64,000 nt of DNA, taken from NCBI GenBank assembly GCA_017506865.1, contig JAFCMP010000346.1:682001-746000 (forward strand), written 5' to 3'. The notes under the pieces are model-generated. The model worked only from the letters and a program-made list of their open reading frames with translations, ran no database searches and was not told the DNA's origin. Numbering within the stretch: the stretch's first letter is position 1; each line of letters opens with the position of its first letter. The position numbers and the translations under genes were made by a program. Of the stretch, positions 23,701 to 34,885 are shown piece after piece. Source of the stretch: Tribonema minus (taxonomy: Eukaryota; Sar; Xanthophyceae; Tribonematales; Tribonemataceae).

Positions 23701-26700
23701 AGATGCATCAAGTGCTCCAACGCTGAAGCACTGTCTTGACATCATGTAATGCTGCAGATCAAAGAAGCACGCACATCCGCATGCGCCATCATGCAGTGCG
23801 TCAAATGCAAGATCAGGGCAATCGTCTTCATGCATCACAACCAGAGGACAAGCCACGAGCTGTCACGAGGGCCCTCACCCCAACCCTAACCTCGACCGTT
23901 ACAGGCATGGTCATGCAGCGATGCAACAGAAAGTGAATGATGATCTGAACACTTTTGGAGCGGTCGGCATGCCGGCCGCCCTTGGTGACCAGCAAGCTAT
24001 TGAGTACTAGACACAATACGCGCAACGCTGAACGCACGTTCGCACCAGTTGCCATGCAAGCTGTATGAATAAACCATCACACGGTGCCTCGTGTCACGCA
24101 AAGTACCCACGCTCATTGCTGCGCACTTCAAGTGCCAAGTTCAATTCAGTTGCAGCAGCGCTCACCTGCACTGGCATGTACATGAGTATAGAGTCCAAGT
24201 CGACTCTGTAGGCGGACTCGCGCTGGTAGTAGTTCAAGTGTCAAGTTCAACTCAGGTGCAGCAGCGCTCACCTGCACTGGCATGTACATGAGTATAGAGT
24301 CCAAGTCGACTTTGTAGGCGGTCTCGCGCTGGTAGTAGTTCTTGGCGGGCCCTGGCAGTACGCCAACCGTCGTGCTGCGGCGGATCTTGCTGTAGTCAAC
24401 CTCAAACACGCTGCGGCAATAACAGAAAAACAACTTTATGCATTCAATGGTGCTCTCTGGTGGTTGAGGTCAAACTCCCTGCACGATACAAAGAGTGTGC
24501 GTTCCGACGATCATGGACTTTTGACTGTGGAAGCAGTGCAAAGCGCGCCTTCACGATGTGATGTGCATGCGCATGATTGGTGCAGCACGGTGAGAGGCCC
24601 CATGGACCGTGGACGCAGCTGGTCGCTTCTGACTGTCCATACCGATACAAAGTGTGCACGAAACAAAGTGTGCATCTTGATGATCGTCACCTTGTGAATG
24701 TGAAAACAGTGCAAAGCACCTTCACGAGAAGGTTGGCATGCGCATGATTGATTGGTGCAGCACGGTGACATGCATCACACACTGTGGTCACTCCTGACCG
24801 TCCATATCGCGACATGCTTTGTGAGCAGGCCACCCATATAATTTACTTCTTTGGAGTGGCGCTGTGTGAATGCCGTAGTGAACCTACGGTGTGGGGTTCA
24901 TCGTGCAGGGGGCAGAGGTCATGTCGCAGGTGTTGATTGTGCACACGTGATTACGCCTGATATGGTTGAGACGTACATAGAAGTACAGCGGCTATCATCA
25001 GAATGCATGAACTGACGGTGTGGGGTTCAGCGTTCAGGGGGCAGACGTCGTGTCGCAGGAGCGAGCATTGTGCATACACAATCTCACGGTGTATGTACCT
25101 TTCAGCAAATATGCAAAGTAATAAATCCATCATCCTTGGTGTGTACGAACTCACGGTGTGGGATCCAGCGTGCAGGGGGCAGAGGTCGTGTCGCAGGAGC
25201 GGCCGGTGTTGATCGTGCACACATGATTACACATGATTGTGCCTGACGTGCCGAGTACACATTACTTTCATGATTGCCAGTACATGAACTTACGGCGTGG
25301 GATCCAGCGTGCAGGGGGCAGAGGTCGTGTCGCAGGAGCGGCCGGTGTTGATAATGCCTGCGGCGCAGCAGTTGGACGCGCCCAGCGGGTCGTAGCCGCA
25401 GTTCGCCTGGCCGCAGTAGATGCAGCCGTTGTTGCAGCACTGGCTGCCGTTCTGCGGTGTGCGGGTGTGCGATGGGCAGCAGCGCTCAGGCGACGTACAG
25501 CAGTGCTCAGGCAATGAGTGCAGCAGCGCTCAGGCAGTGCGCAGCAGTGCTCGGGTGATGGGCATCAGCGCTCAGGCGATGGGCAGCAGTGCTCAGGTGA
25601 TGGGCAGCAGCACTCAGGCAACATGGTGCAGCAGAGCTGAGGCAATAAACGCAGCAGTGATAAGCGAGGCAGCGATGCGCAGCAACGCTCAGGGGATGCG
25701 CAGCAGTGCTCAGGCAAGCACGAGGCAATCGGGTCGCAGAACTTGAACTTGGTGGACGCGTGCTCCTTGACAGATCATGACGGGCTTGACAGGGGGCTGC
25801 ACAGGTGTGCCGACTGTCACTCGGAAGCAACAAGGGCGCTGCCCAGCAAACAGTTCAGACATGCGTGCACGACAGAGGATACACGTGCACAGCAGCAGCC
25901 CGTGAATGACGAGCTACGATTAGATCCACAGGTGCTAAGTACAACACAGGTTTGACGCTCACCGGGTGTGCGATCCCTGACAGGCAGTACGGGTCGGCTG
26001 CAGCGATGAGCAACCGTAGACAAAGGGAAGAGAGAACGCGTTTGATAAGGGGTCAACTAATGCAGTGATGAGGGGACAATGCGTCCCAAGCAGCGGTGCG
26101 TAATTGGTTTGTGAGTCATTGTACGTGAGCAAGGTTCCAGACCCTAGCCCTATCACTAGACTGCATACCAGCAGCAATACCTGCGAAATCAACCCTGCCA
26201 GCCCTTCCCAAGCTAGCTTAGCTCAAATAAATTTGAGCAGTGACCATGTGCGATTTAGTGGATTCGAACTACATCTCCCCATTGTGTGACCCTACAAAGT
26301 CCGAAGTGAATGAAATGGGAAAAATCAGACGGTTGTGTAGGAACCGTCTTGTTATTTGCAGCCTTTCATCATGTTTCGTTTGTGGTTGTGCCTCTAAGTT
26401 GAACGCATTCAGGATTGAGAACAGGTCATCAGGATTGGGAACAGCCTTACTGCACTCAATGCATCACACATGGCCCCCATGACGATGCCTTGCGTGTGCT
26501 GGAATATACAGCATAGGGTATGAGCTAGTATGTATGGGATAATTCACTGGTGCTTGGACAGCGCTGCAGCCAGCCTGTACCAATCATAGCCAGCAAGGCT
26601 GGTGCCCCCTTGACACTATTATGATGATACATGGCTGGAGGGCATGAGGGGTTGTCAATCAAGAGCGAGTGGGCTCCATGAATAATGCAATGCTCCGAAG

Positions 26701-29700
26701 TGCATACTTAGGTTATTGAGGTGTAAACCTACACGGCACCTTGACAATATATATATATATATAGAAGTAAGATTTGATACTTGAAGTAACTTTATGGTAT
26801 ATATACCTACGTACCACCTTGACAAGTGGCCTTAAGACACGTGAAAGCCGTAGGCCACACATGACTAACAGCAATTCGGGAGACCAAGTGATTGCGTTGT
26901 ACGCCAACACAAGTGTGCGGATGAGCACATTCGCAACGCATTCGTTCATGGACTCACGTATTTGGGGACCTGTCGCCATTCGCCAGCGTGACAATGGCAG
27001 AGATGAAACGCGGCAGCGCAGCACACAGAGAACAACCATGAGCATGAGATTGCTGCTCGTCATATGTGTGGTGACTGTAACAGCGTGACTGACATGAAGT
27101 CTCCTCTGAGATTGTGCTAGCACTGCAGCAGGAAAGCAAGCAGTCAATTGCGCATGGCTGCTGGGGCCAGGCCAAAGTAAAGGCTAAGGTGCTGGCTGCT
27201 GCTAACGTGAATACACATGCCATCAACCTTTGCATGCGGTGCATTTACATGCAGAGCAGTTGCTTACAACACCACCAGCACGGCTAGCATGCAACACTAA
27301 TCACAGCCAACAATCAGCCATGAGCCCAGGCACTGCGGACGCTGCTGATTCTCAAGGATGCAGATGCTGGTGAGTGCAGGGATCACAACCGCTGTGAACT
27401 TCAAAAACAGCAGCATGCGGCATTTGCCCTTGCTACAACTATAATTATCATAGGGGTTTAGCAACAGAGCATTGCCAACCTGTGGGCGCGGGCGTTGGTG
27501 CAGGCGTCGGAGGCATCACACAGGGGGCCTTGTACATGGCACACGACTTGGCGGCCGCCACCACAGTGGTGCTGCAGCAGTTGGCAGAGCCCCCGGGCAG
27601 ATCTGCGCAGCCCGTGCCGCCGCACTGACCGCTGCAGAGGTCCTTGGGGCAGCACACATTCTTCCCCTGTGGGACATGGAAATGAATCAAACGATCGTAG
27701 AGCTCTAGGTGACTGTGGGACATATGTGGCGCAGGGGAAGCCAGTTCAGATGGTGCTCGTTCGGGTTAGAAAGGGCCTCTTGTGATGAATAGCAGGGAGC
27801 ATAGTGATGCCCTTGAGCCTGGCAGTGAAGTTTGTGTGCGCGCGCGCATGAGGTCTAGTGCCAGGGGTACGTCACGAGAGTGTCACGTACATGCATGCGG
27901 CGTGTGGCGCATTGTCTGCAGTCTCAAACCCTCATGCCTGAGCACGGAGCAGCTGTCGTGCAGGTGCTCCACAATGTGTGTGTAAGGTTCACACGTCTAT
28001 GCTTCTCGGCCATGCACACCGCGCTTGCACAAACAGATCCACCGCATACAGCGAGTCGCTGAGCTCACGGCACAGACCTGCAGGCGCACAAAAACATTCT
28101 TGCACTAGACCTGGTGACTGACTGGCACGCAAGCCCTCAAATTGAGTGAGCATCTCCGATTGTTGTATGCACCCCATGGTCATTGGCATTGGACAACGCC
28201 AAGGCGAACTCGCCCTTGACAGCCCGACTCTGACTCTGACTCACCGCATTGAGCACGCCCAGCGCGCATGTGGGGTCCCCCGTGCTCGCCACACTGGGCG
28301 CCGCCGTAACCCTAACAGTCGTAGGCGTCGCAGTGGGCGCCGCCGTGAGCACTGCCACCGTCGGCTTCGCAGTCACCACCGCAACGGTAGGCGCCGCAGT
28401 GGGCAACGCGCTGGGCTTCGCAGTCGTCGGCGCGGCAGTTACAACAGGCGTAACTGCTGTCGGCGTGGGGGTAGGGGCAGCGACGAGCGCGCACGGCGCC
28501 TCGGTTGCGGAGCACTGCCTCCCAAGTTCAAGTACGCCAGCGGCGCAGCAGTTGTAGTAGCCGCCGGCGAGGGTCTCGCAGCCGGTGCCGCCGCACTTGC
28601 CGCCGCACGCGATCGTCAGGCAGCACACCGTCGACTCCTGCGGTGTGGCGGGGTAGGTAGATGGGGATGGGGGGGGGTGTAAAGGTAAGCTTGATGACTC
28701 TAGATGAGAAAGCGGTGGTTCGAGCGCATTGCAGTTGAGGTTGCTGGTATCATATCTACTGCTTGAAGTGAGGCAATCGAGTTACATGTATATGTGTGAT
28801 GATTAAAGGCGCCCAGGTAGGCCGGTCCATCGGCACATTTCAGATCCTTTGCTGCAACGTAGTCTGCGGTGGTGAGCAGGTAGAGGGGGCTGCACAAGTG
28901 GTCGATGAGGAATGATGCCACCTGCAAAAATTCAGCAACGATTACATAGGGCTGTAAGGTACTTCTTGAGATGTGGCTCACACCCGCCAGTGTGCAGCTG
29001 ATTTATCCCATTCCACCTGCAGCACACGACACCACTTTGGGCACCGAAGCTCGGTCGGCAAGCCAGCACTGCACCGTACATAACAACGGTTCTTAACAAA
29101 ACGAGTTCACCACGTTCTCACCAGATTCTTTGTGCCGCGGCTACAGGTGGGGTCGCCGATCACCAATACCGTAGGTACGGGCGTCGGTTTGCGAGTGGTC
29201 GGAACCGCTGTGGGCGTTGCTGATGGCTGCGCAGTTGGCGTAGCTGCCAGTGACATTGAATAAATGAAGGACACACGAGAGCACAAGCAGCAAATCAAGA
29301 TCAGAAAGTCGTTGAAGGATGTTTTGATTGCAATGACACAGTGAAATACATACACATATGACAAACATGACCATGCCAAAAAAGAATTGAACTGCGTTAG
29401 TTACAATTTGCTGCCACAGATCAAGACGACCGAAAGTTGGAAGTGAGGAAATACATCATCTGGCAGTCAAATTGCGATCGCAACGTTTGTGATGTCGGCT
29501 TTTGACACAGCACTTCAGGCCAGGGCGGCCATTGTGCGGCTTAAGCAGCATGCTATTTTGTTTCGTCTCTGAGAAGCTGCTTTTGAGTAAGTGCATCGTG
29601 TGGACCTCACAACACAGCTGAGAACATTCAACGCAGTTGCTCTCTTGCACTGCGTTGTATTGTACTCTATCTACCCCATCAGTAGACAAGGATGCAATGG

Positions 29701-32700
29701 CACGCGTCGCCAAGAGCAGCAGCAGGCACAGATATACTGTGAAGTACTTCTATCAAATACGCAAGATCAAGTGGTAGCCTTGAGTACGTTGACATCGTGG
29801 AAGGGTACACATTTCATCTCACACAATCCCGCACCTGTAGTCGGCGCCGCAGTTGTGGGCGCTGCAGTGGGAATTGAAGTTGGTGATGCCGTCGTCGGTG
29901 CCGCAGTGGGCATTGAAGTTGGCCTTGAAGTAGTGGGCGCGGCAGTAGGGGTTGAAGTTGGTGTGGCGGTCGGCTCGGCGGTAGGCGTGGCAGTCGTGGG
30001 CGTGGCAGTCGGAGTTGAAGTCGGCTGCGCGGTGGTGGGGGCCGCTGCAAATGACGAGATTGCAGATGGATGCGAATGAGTACGTATGGACTTGTATATA
30101 TAAAGGCCCAAGGGAGGCCGTGTTGCCTATGCAATCAAAAGCTTGCGTCAACGCAGCAGCCTAGGCTGAAAAGATATACCGCACCCGCGAATGAGTACTT
30201 CAAACAGAAGGATGATAGGCAGCCATCGAGTCGATTGCAAGTGGTTCTTGAGAAACGGCTCCAAACGCAGTCTTGGCTTGAGCCGTTTTCAGTGGGATTT
30301 TTGAGGCGCCAGATGGTTGAAGTTGAAGTTGAAGGCTGCTGGCCGCCACGCCGCGAAGCAGAGAGGACTCAGCTCCACAAAGACGGTGCCCACAGTGCGC
30401 ACATCCGCTGTTGGCAGCGGTCGTTGCATTATACCGCCACCATATGTCATGCCATCGTACTCATTTTTGCTGAGCTGCGTACCACAGGTGAAACATGCAT
30501 ACTTCAAGAAGTACGTGCGGAAATGCAGTGGCAGTGGCCGCCTGCTGTCACTCACCAGCAGCATACAACCCACACTTCGAGAACCACTACTAGTAGTAGT
30601 TGTCACCACATCACCCACATGACAATTCACAAGACATAAATTCAACAAGTGATTTCAGGAAGTGCTCGAAGTACACAGCGGCAGCGCTCACCCGTCGTCG
30701 GCGCCGCAGTGGGAGTTGAAGTTGGCCTAGCGGTGGTAGGCCGAGCTGTGGGCTTAGGCGTAGGTTTGGCAGTGGTGGGCGCAGCCGTAGCGGGCATGGT
30801 GCAGGGAGCCGCAAATGCGCTGCAGAGGCGGTTGAGGCTGTAGACCCCGTTGAGGCAGCAGTTGTAGAAACCGCCGAGCTGGGCCTTGCACGTGGTTGAG
30901 TCGCCGCCACACTGCGTGCTGCACACGTCCGCCGGGCAGCAGATGCTGCCAGCCTGCCATGTGTCACACGATAGGTAGGTACAAAAGGAAAAGAGCGGTT
31001 GATTGAGGGGTGACGGTGCAATGTCCAATCTCCACTTTGAGTTGAAGCTATAGCTGGCCTGCCTTGTCGTTGGTACAGGGCGAGAGAGAGAGCAGGATAG
31101 TACAATACTTGATTGACATGTTGAATTTTACTTGGGATTGAAGTTCAAGGCTGTGTCACGATTGAGTCGCCGCCGCACTGTGTGCTGCACACATTTGCCG
31201 GAAAATGATGGAGTCCGCCTACCACGTACGCAACAGCAGCTTCGTCAGCGCCTTTGAGTGTCACACATACTGTGAAGTGCAGTCTCCCCCTGCTGGGGCT
31301 GAGGTCACTCACTGCCTTTGGCAAGATGTGACGCCAGGGTTAGGGATATCTAGTTCACATGCCCAGCTGTGCAGCTTGCTTGCACGCTGAAAGCGTTTGA
31401 GGCCGGGAAACTGAGGCATACAGCACAATCACACACTCATATGATAGCACTAATCAGGCGGCGTGATCATGGAGCACTAACAACAGCATTTCACCTGCAG
31501 CGTAATGCAATACCACTGCCGTACATGAAAACACTCGTAAGACCAACCAGCCCACATTTTCATGTACAATTTGTATGCCCTCCAGTGTGGGTGCGGGACG
31601 AATTCACCACACCCTCACCCCAGATGAAGCAGTAAGTGCCTGCGTCGTTGAAGAACATGGGGTGTTGCCAGCACACCAGTTCATGGGACCACATATGCGC
31701 TCTGGCCGCTATGGCACAAGTTGATGTTCTAGCGCATACCGACCGCAGCTGCACGCGCGGCCTTCTCCATCAAAAGGCTGCCAGTATAAGTATAAGCATG
31801 CTCGTGGAGTGTGTTTCAGCTAATGCTTACCCTAAGATTGCGACAAACACAGGCACCCCCATGAGATATGACCAGGGCCTGCCGAATCATAATTGCCAGT
31901 CCACAACCTCAACTGCCCAGCTCTTACACTAGTAGTAAACCCAGCTCGAACCCTAACCCTTGTGAAAATGAATCAAAATAGCGTAGAGCTCTAGGTGACA
32001 AAATTGTTGTTAGCCGCCAATGCCTTCCACCAATCACCGTGGTCGCCGCTGCTGCGGCCACGAGTCAAATAGTGCCACCATCATACCCCTGGTTTTTAAT
32101 TAGTAACCTTACCCAAACTCACCGGGTTGAGCTTGCCGCGTGCACACGTAGGGTCTGGGGCTCCGATGGTAGGCTGGGGAGTGACGGGCACGGCAGTAGG
32201 AGTTGAAGTAGGAGTTGAAGTTGGTGTGGCGGTCGTCGGCGCAGCGCTTGGCACCGCAGTTGGCGTCGCAGTGGGCAGGGACGTAGGCTTGGCTGCGCGC
32301 GGTTGCAACAAGTTGCAGGGCCTGGGTTAGTGTCGATCCATAGAATTATTAAGCTGACGGACGGCACGGGCCGACCGCGTGGACATTGAGGTAGGTAGGT
32401 AGGACGCTAGGCACAGCTGAGCGTCATTGCAACAAAGGTTAGGGGTAGGTAGGTGAGTAGGTGGGTTGAGGAGGAAGGTAGGTAGGCACAGCCGAGCATC
32501 ATCGCAATGAGAGTCAAGGGCGGGGGCAGAGTTGGCGCACATCTCAGATTCACTCAGGACGCGATGCCATACAAAGTAACGATCACGTACAAGGTGTAGG
32601 GATGGGGTGAGCCACACCATGGCTCGCAAATGCTGACACAACTGCAACCACTAAGAGATGTATCTGGGACTGAAAGCACTCGATAGATCCAGGACGAGGT

Positions 32701-34885
32701 ACTTCTAAGTACCTACATGAGAACTGTTAACCGCTAAGCGGAAATAAAACAAATTGCAAGTACACCAGCTCGCACTGGGTGCTGTCATGGCAGCGTGCAC
32801 AGCTCATTAAATGGCTGAACCACGGTGCCATACAGCTTTCTCAAGAACCGTCTAGCGAAGTACTTCAAGTACCTGAATCATTACCTATGACAAAATGTCA
32901 AGTAGAATAACCGCAACAACAACTTCAAGCCCGCGACGGTGAACTTATGGTGCAAGCAACAAAGTCTTTTGGCATGCGCAACCAACACGTACGCATCGCG
33001 TCAATCAGCTCGCCTGTCGTCTGTCCCGCAGTGGGCGGCGTTGGCGTCGGCTTTGCAGATGTGGGCGCCACAGTGAACACCGGCGTGGGCTTGGCGGTGG
33101 TGGGCCGCTCTGACGACAGGACACGCGCAGACAAGGCAGGCAATCGTGAGCCATCATCCATTTGCAGTGTGATAGTATGGTCCAACGACGTGTGGCGGTC
33201 AGTACATGTGGGGTGTGGGAGACGACGGGACACGCGCACAGACAAGGCAGGCAATGAGCTGGTATACTCTTGCATTGCGAGCATCTGGTTCAACGCTGCG
33301 CGGCAGTCAGCACACATGGGTGTGGGAGAGTGCGTATCCCCTAAATCTAATCGTAACCCTAAGCATTTGTTGTGCCCGTGAGAAGCAGTGCTGCGGTAGG
33401 GTCGTGAGCTGTCAAATAACGACTTGCGCTGCAAGCATCCATGTACTCCAGCGCCATGTGGCAATCAGCACTGAGAGTTAGGGCTGGGCGCAGGAGTGCG
33501 CACAGATGCAGCAACTCTTCTTTACAGGTGTGTGCTGTGTGAAGCAGTGCCGCGGTAGGGTATGGTGTGCATCTACATACCTACACAGCGGCTGTGCGCG
33601 CGAACTCACAGTACCATCGCAGTGTAAAATGTCCAACTTGAAGCGCCAGCGATGCAGACAACAACACCCGGATGTACGCTCCCTTCAAATTCAACCTTGC
33701 TTTGACAAAGTGTCATCAGGCAAGTTGCCAGTGTTACGCACGTAGGTATGTGCATGTGTCTGCATGCGTTGATGAACACTATGAGCACCCATGCAGGCTC
33801 CGCTGGTGCCATATCTGGTGCAAGAAGGGCTTCAAGCAAACTGCTTGACATCTGAGGCCTCTTCACGTATCCTCTGGCTCTCAGGACACGACCAACCTTG
33901 ATACAATCACATCACATCATATCCTCATGTCTTGCTGTACATACACAAAGTACCCAAGGGTTATCACGACTCCACAATAACTGTACGACTCCGACTCCGC
34001 TCCGCGGAGCTGTGACTTGTGTGCCTACGACTCCAACTCCGCTCCGGGGAGCTGGCCCCAGTCGCTGACGACTCCGACTCCGACTCCCAAGGAGCAACAA
34101 GATGCCCTGAACGACTCCGACTCCGCTTCGGCCGGAGCGAAGTCGGAGCGGAGTCGTCGGCCGACTCCGGGGGTCGAGTCGTGATAACCCCTGAAAGTAA
34201 CCTATGCGCGATGCACATACACTGATGTACTCACCAGTGGTTGGCACCGTCGAAGGCGCAGCAGTAGGCTTGGCCGTAACCACTGCAGCCGTGGGCGTAG
34301 CAGTGGTTGCCACGACGGCAGTGCCTATGATGCACGGCGCATCATAGGTTGAGCACTGCCTGTTGGTAGCAAGCACGCCGCTTGTGCAGCACGCCGCAAC
34401 GCCTCCCGGGAGTGTGCTGAGGCAGCACACAAATAGGCGCGTTGTGTAAGCCAGAAATAGGTGCACAAATAGGTGTGATGTGTAAGCCAGAAGTAGGTGA
34501 GTTGGGCGCAGCGTCAGCGATGCAAGGCGCGTCGCAAGATGAGCGGCTTTCATATATTCGTCCAATGTGATGCTACATTGTACCCCTGAGAGCTATTTCT
34601 ATTGTAGTGTGTAAATGCACACATTTGATCAGTTCGCACATCATTTCAAGGATGTCTTTTGAGTGTAAGACGAGCACCGCGTATCAGCTGCTCAAAGCGC
34701 TGCTGGTGTAGTATCATGGTGGCTGCTCTGCCAGCAGCAGCGCGCAGCACGCGACCAAGTAACCTCAACCCTTACACTGTAACCCAAACCATAATTGTAA
34801 ACCTGGCCCCAACCTCGAGAGCGCACGCCAGCAGCACGAACAACAGCACACTGTGTCCAACGGCGCGTTTGAAGCCGTAGCACAT
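17719..34885 (-). CDS. GH26-A: secreted GH26-like glycosidase with five Cys-rich modules
   Basis: Twenty exons: 34885-34803, 34416-34235, 33109-33014, 32292-32123, 30953-30692, 30044-29835, 29243-29122, 28637-28245, 27666-27480, 25997-25963, 25451-25294, 24410-24272, 23624-23533, 22652-22549, 21643-21535, 21053-20966, 20134-20048, 19408-19340, 18595-18528, 17782-17719 (TGA). Every junction is in phase; 905 residues. A signal peptide (hydrophobic core VLLFVLLACALEVGA, residues 13-27) leads to a partial Cys module, then four full modules (DPxC..G..N, CC, C..CGG..C, PGG..CC, GR.C, APC) joined by Pro/Thr linkers. The GH26-like domain is at about 634-905: HEFNGDWYPWG with probable acid/base E742, FYAGDDYVDQ, VSAYNMVGV, and AEM with probable nucleophile E852. 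This suggests secreted hydrolysis of a beta-mannan or related glycan; substrate unproven. The intron at 33013 begins GC. The Cys module may bind carbohydrate, but I cannot assign it to a family. Confidence 0.9.
18263..18309. repeat. Head-to-head telomere-like repeats
   Basis: TTAGGGTTAGGGTTAACCCTAG is followed directly by more TTAGGG and then CCCTAACCC, so the two orientations meet within 47 bp. It lies in the last intron of GH26-A. Confidence 0.85.
18655..18985. repeat. Two-copy degenerate intronic tandem repeat
   Basis: Two copies of a roughly 130-150 bp unit contain GACCAGCATGGAC, GCAAGAC and a GAAGTGCA segment, with GGGTAGGG stretches. It lies in the GH26-A intron between exons 19408-19340 and 18595-18528. 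Confidence 0.7.
19512..19875. repeat. Three-copy degenerate intronic tandem repeat
   Basis: A unit of about 145-170 bp with TCAGCATATCA, CAGCAATGGACAC and a CTAACCCTAA-like stretch recurs three times in the GH26-A intron between exons 20134-20048 and 19408-19340. Confidence 0.7.
22830..23108. repeat. Two-copy intronic tandem repeat (about 139 bp unit)
   Basis: Two adjacent copies share TTAGAGCTCGTTC, GTTGAAGCATGC, GATGAAGCC and AACTTCAACAACTGCT. It lies in the GH26-A intron just upstream of exon 22652-22549 and encodes nothing. Confidence 0.85.
24163..24340 (-). repeat. GH26-A exon 3' end plus donor duplicated in the intron
   Basis: The last roughly 65 coding bases of exon 24410-24272 (ending ILMYMPVQ) and the donor GTGAGCGCTGCTGC are repeated about 99 bp downstream in the gene, at about 24163-24232. 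The copy keeps the frame but carries two amino-acid changes (T to S, K to R) and an intact donor. Confidence 0.92.
24470..24812. repeat. Two-copy intronic tandem repeat
   Basis: Two roughly 170-190 bp copies share GATACAAAG, CAGTGCAAAGC, CATGCGCATGATTG and GTGCAGCACGGTGA. It lies in the GH26-A intron between exons 25451-25294 and 24410-24272. Confidence 0.75.
24888..25330 (-). repeat. Cys-module exon 3' end plus donor present four times
   Basis: The true end of exon 25451-25294 (peptide ...APCTLDPTP, then GTAAGT) is followed in the intron by three copies whose ends lie near 25151, 25014 and 24894. The first intronic copy differs by one synonymous base (ACG to ACA) and has a GTGAGT donor. The second has a TGC to TGA stop and a GTCAGT end. 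The third is shortened and ends GTAGGT. The copies look progressively older. Confidence 0.92.
25475..25726. repeat. Array of about 21-bp repeats next to a 3' splice site
   Basis: About ten to twelve imperfect copies of GGCAGCAGYGCTCAGGYGAT lie in the GH26-A intron, starting about 25 bp from the acceptor of exon 25451-25294. On the sense strand the core reads CCTGAGCGCTGCTG, close to the GTGAGCGCTGC start seen in several introns. Confidence 0.85.
26240..26300 (-). other. Possible tRNA-derived (SINE-like) fragment
   Basis: On the minus strand GTAGTTCGAATCCAC resembles a polymerase III B box (GGTTCGANTCC). No full cloverleaf can be drawn, so this is not called a tRNA gene. It lies in a GH26-A intron. 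Confidence 0.25.
33967..34195. repeat. Hairpin-forming GACTCCGACTCC repeat cluster
   Basis: Several GACTCCGACTCCGCTCCG-type units appear in both orientations, including a near-perfect hairpin around CTTCGGCCGGAGCGAAG at about 34127-34165. It lies in GH26-A intron 2. It resembles the short self-complementary repeats common in eukaryotic introns and does not look like a gene. Confidence 0.8.

Noticed and set aside
29591-30079. Plus-strand frame rich in VVGAAVGIEVG repeats
   Set aside because: It is the antisense of the Pro/Thr linker exon of GH26-A (30044-29835), whose splice sites and phase fit the minus strand.
34019-34225. Open frames across the GACTCCGACTCC region on both strands
   Set aside because: They are by-products of a self-complementary simple repeat (RLRFGRSE-type peptides) inside an intron of GH26-A.
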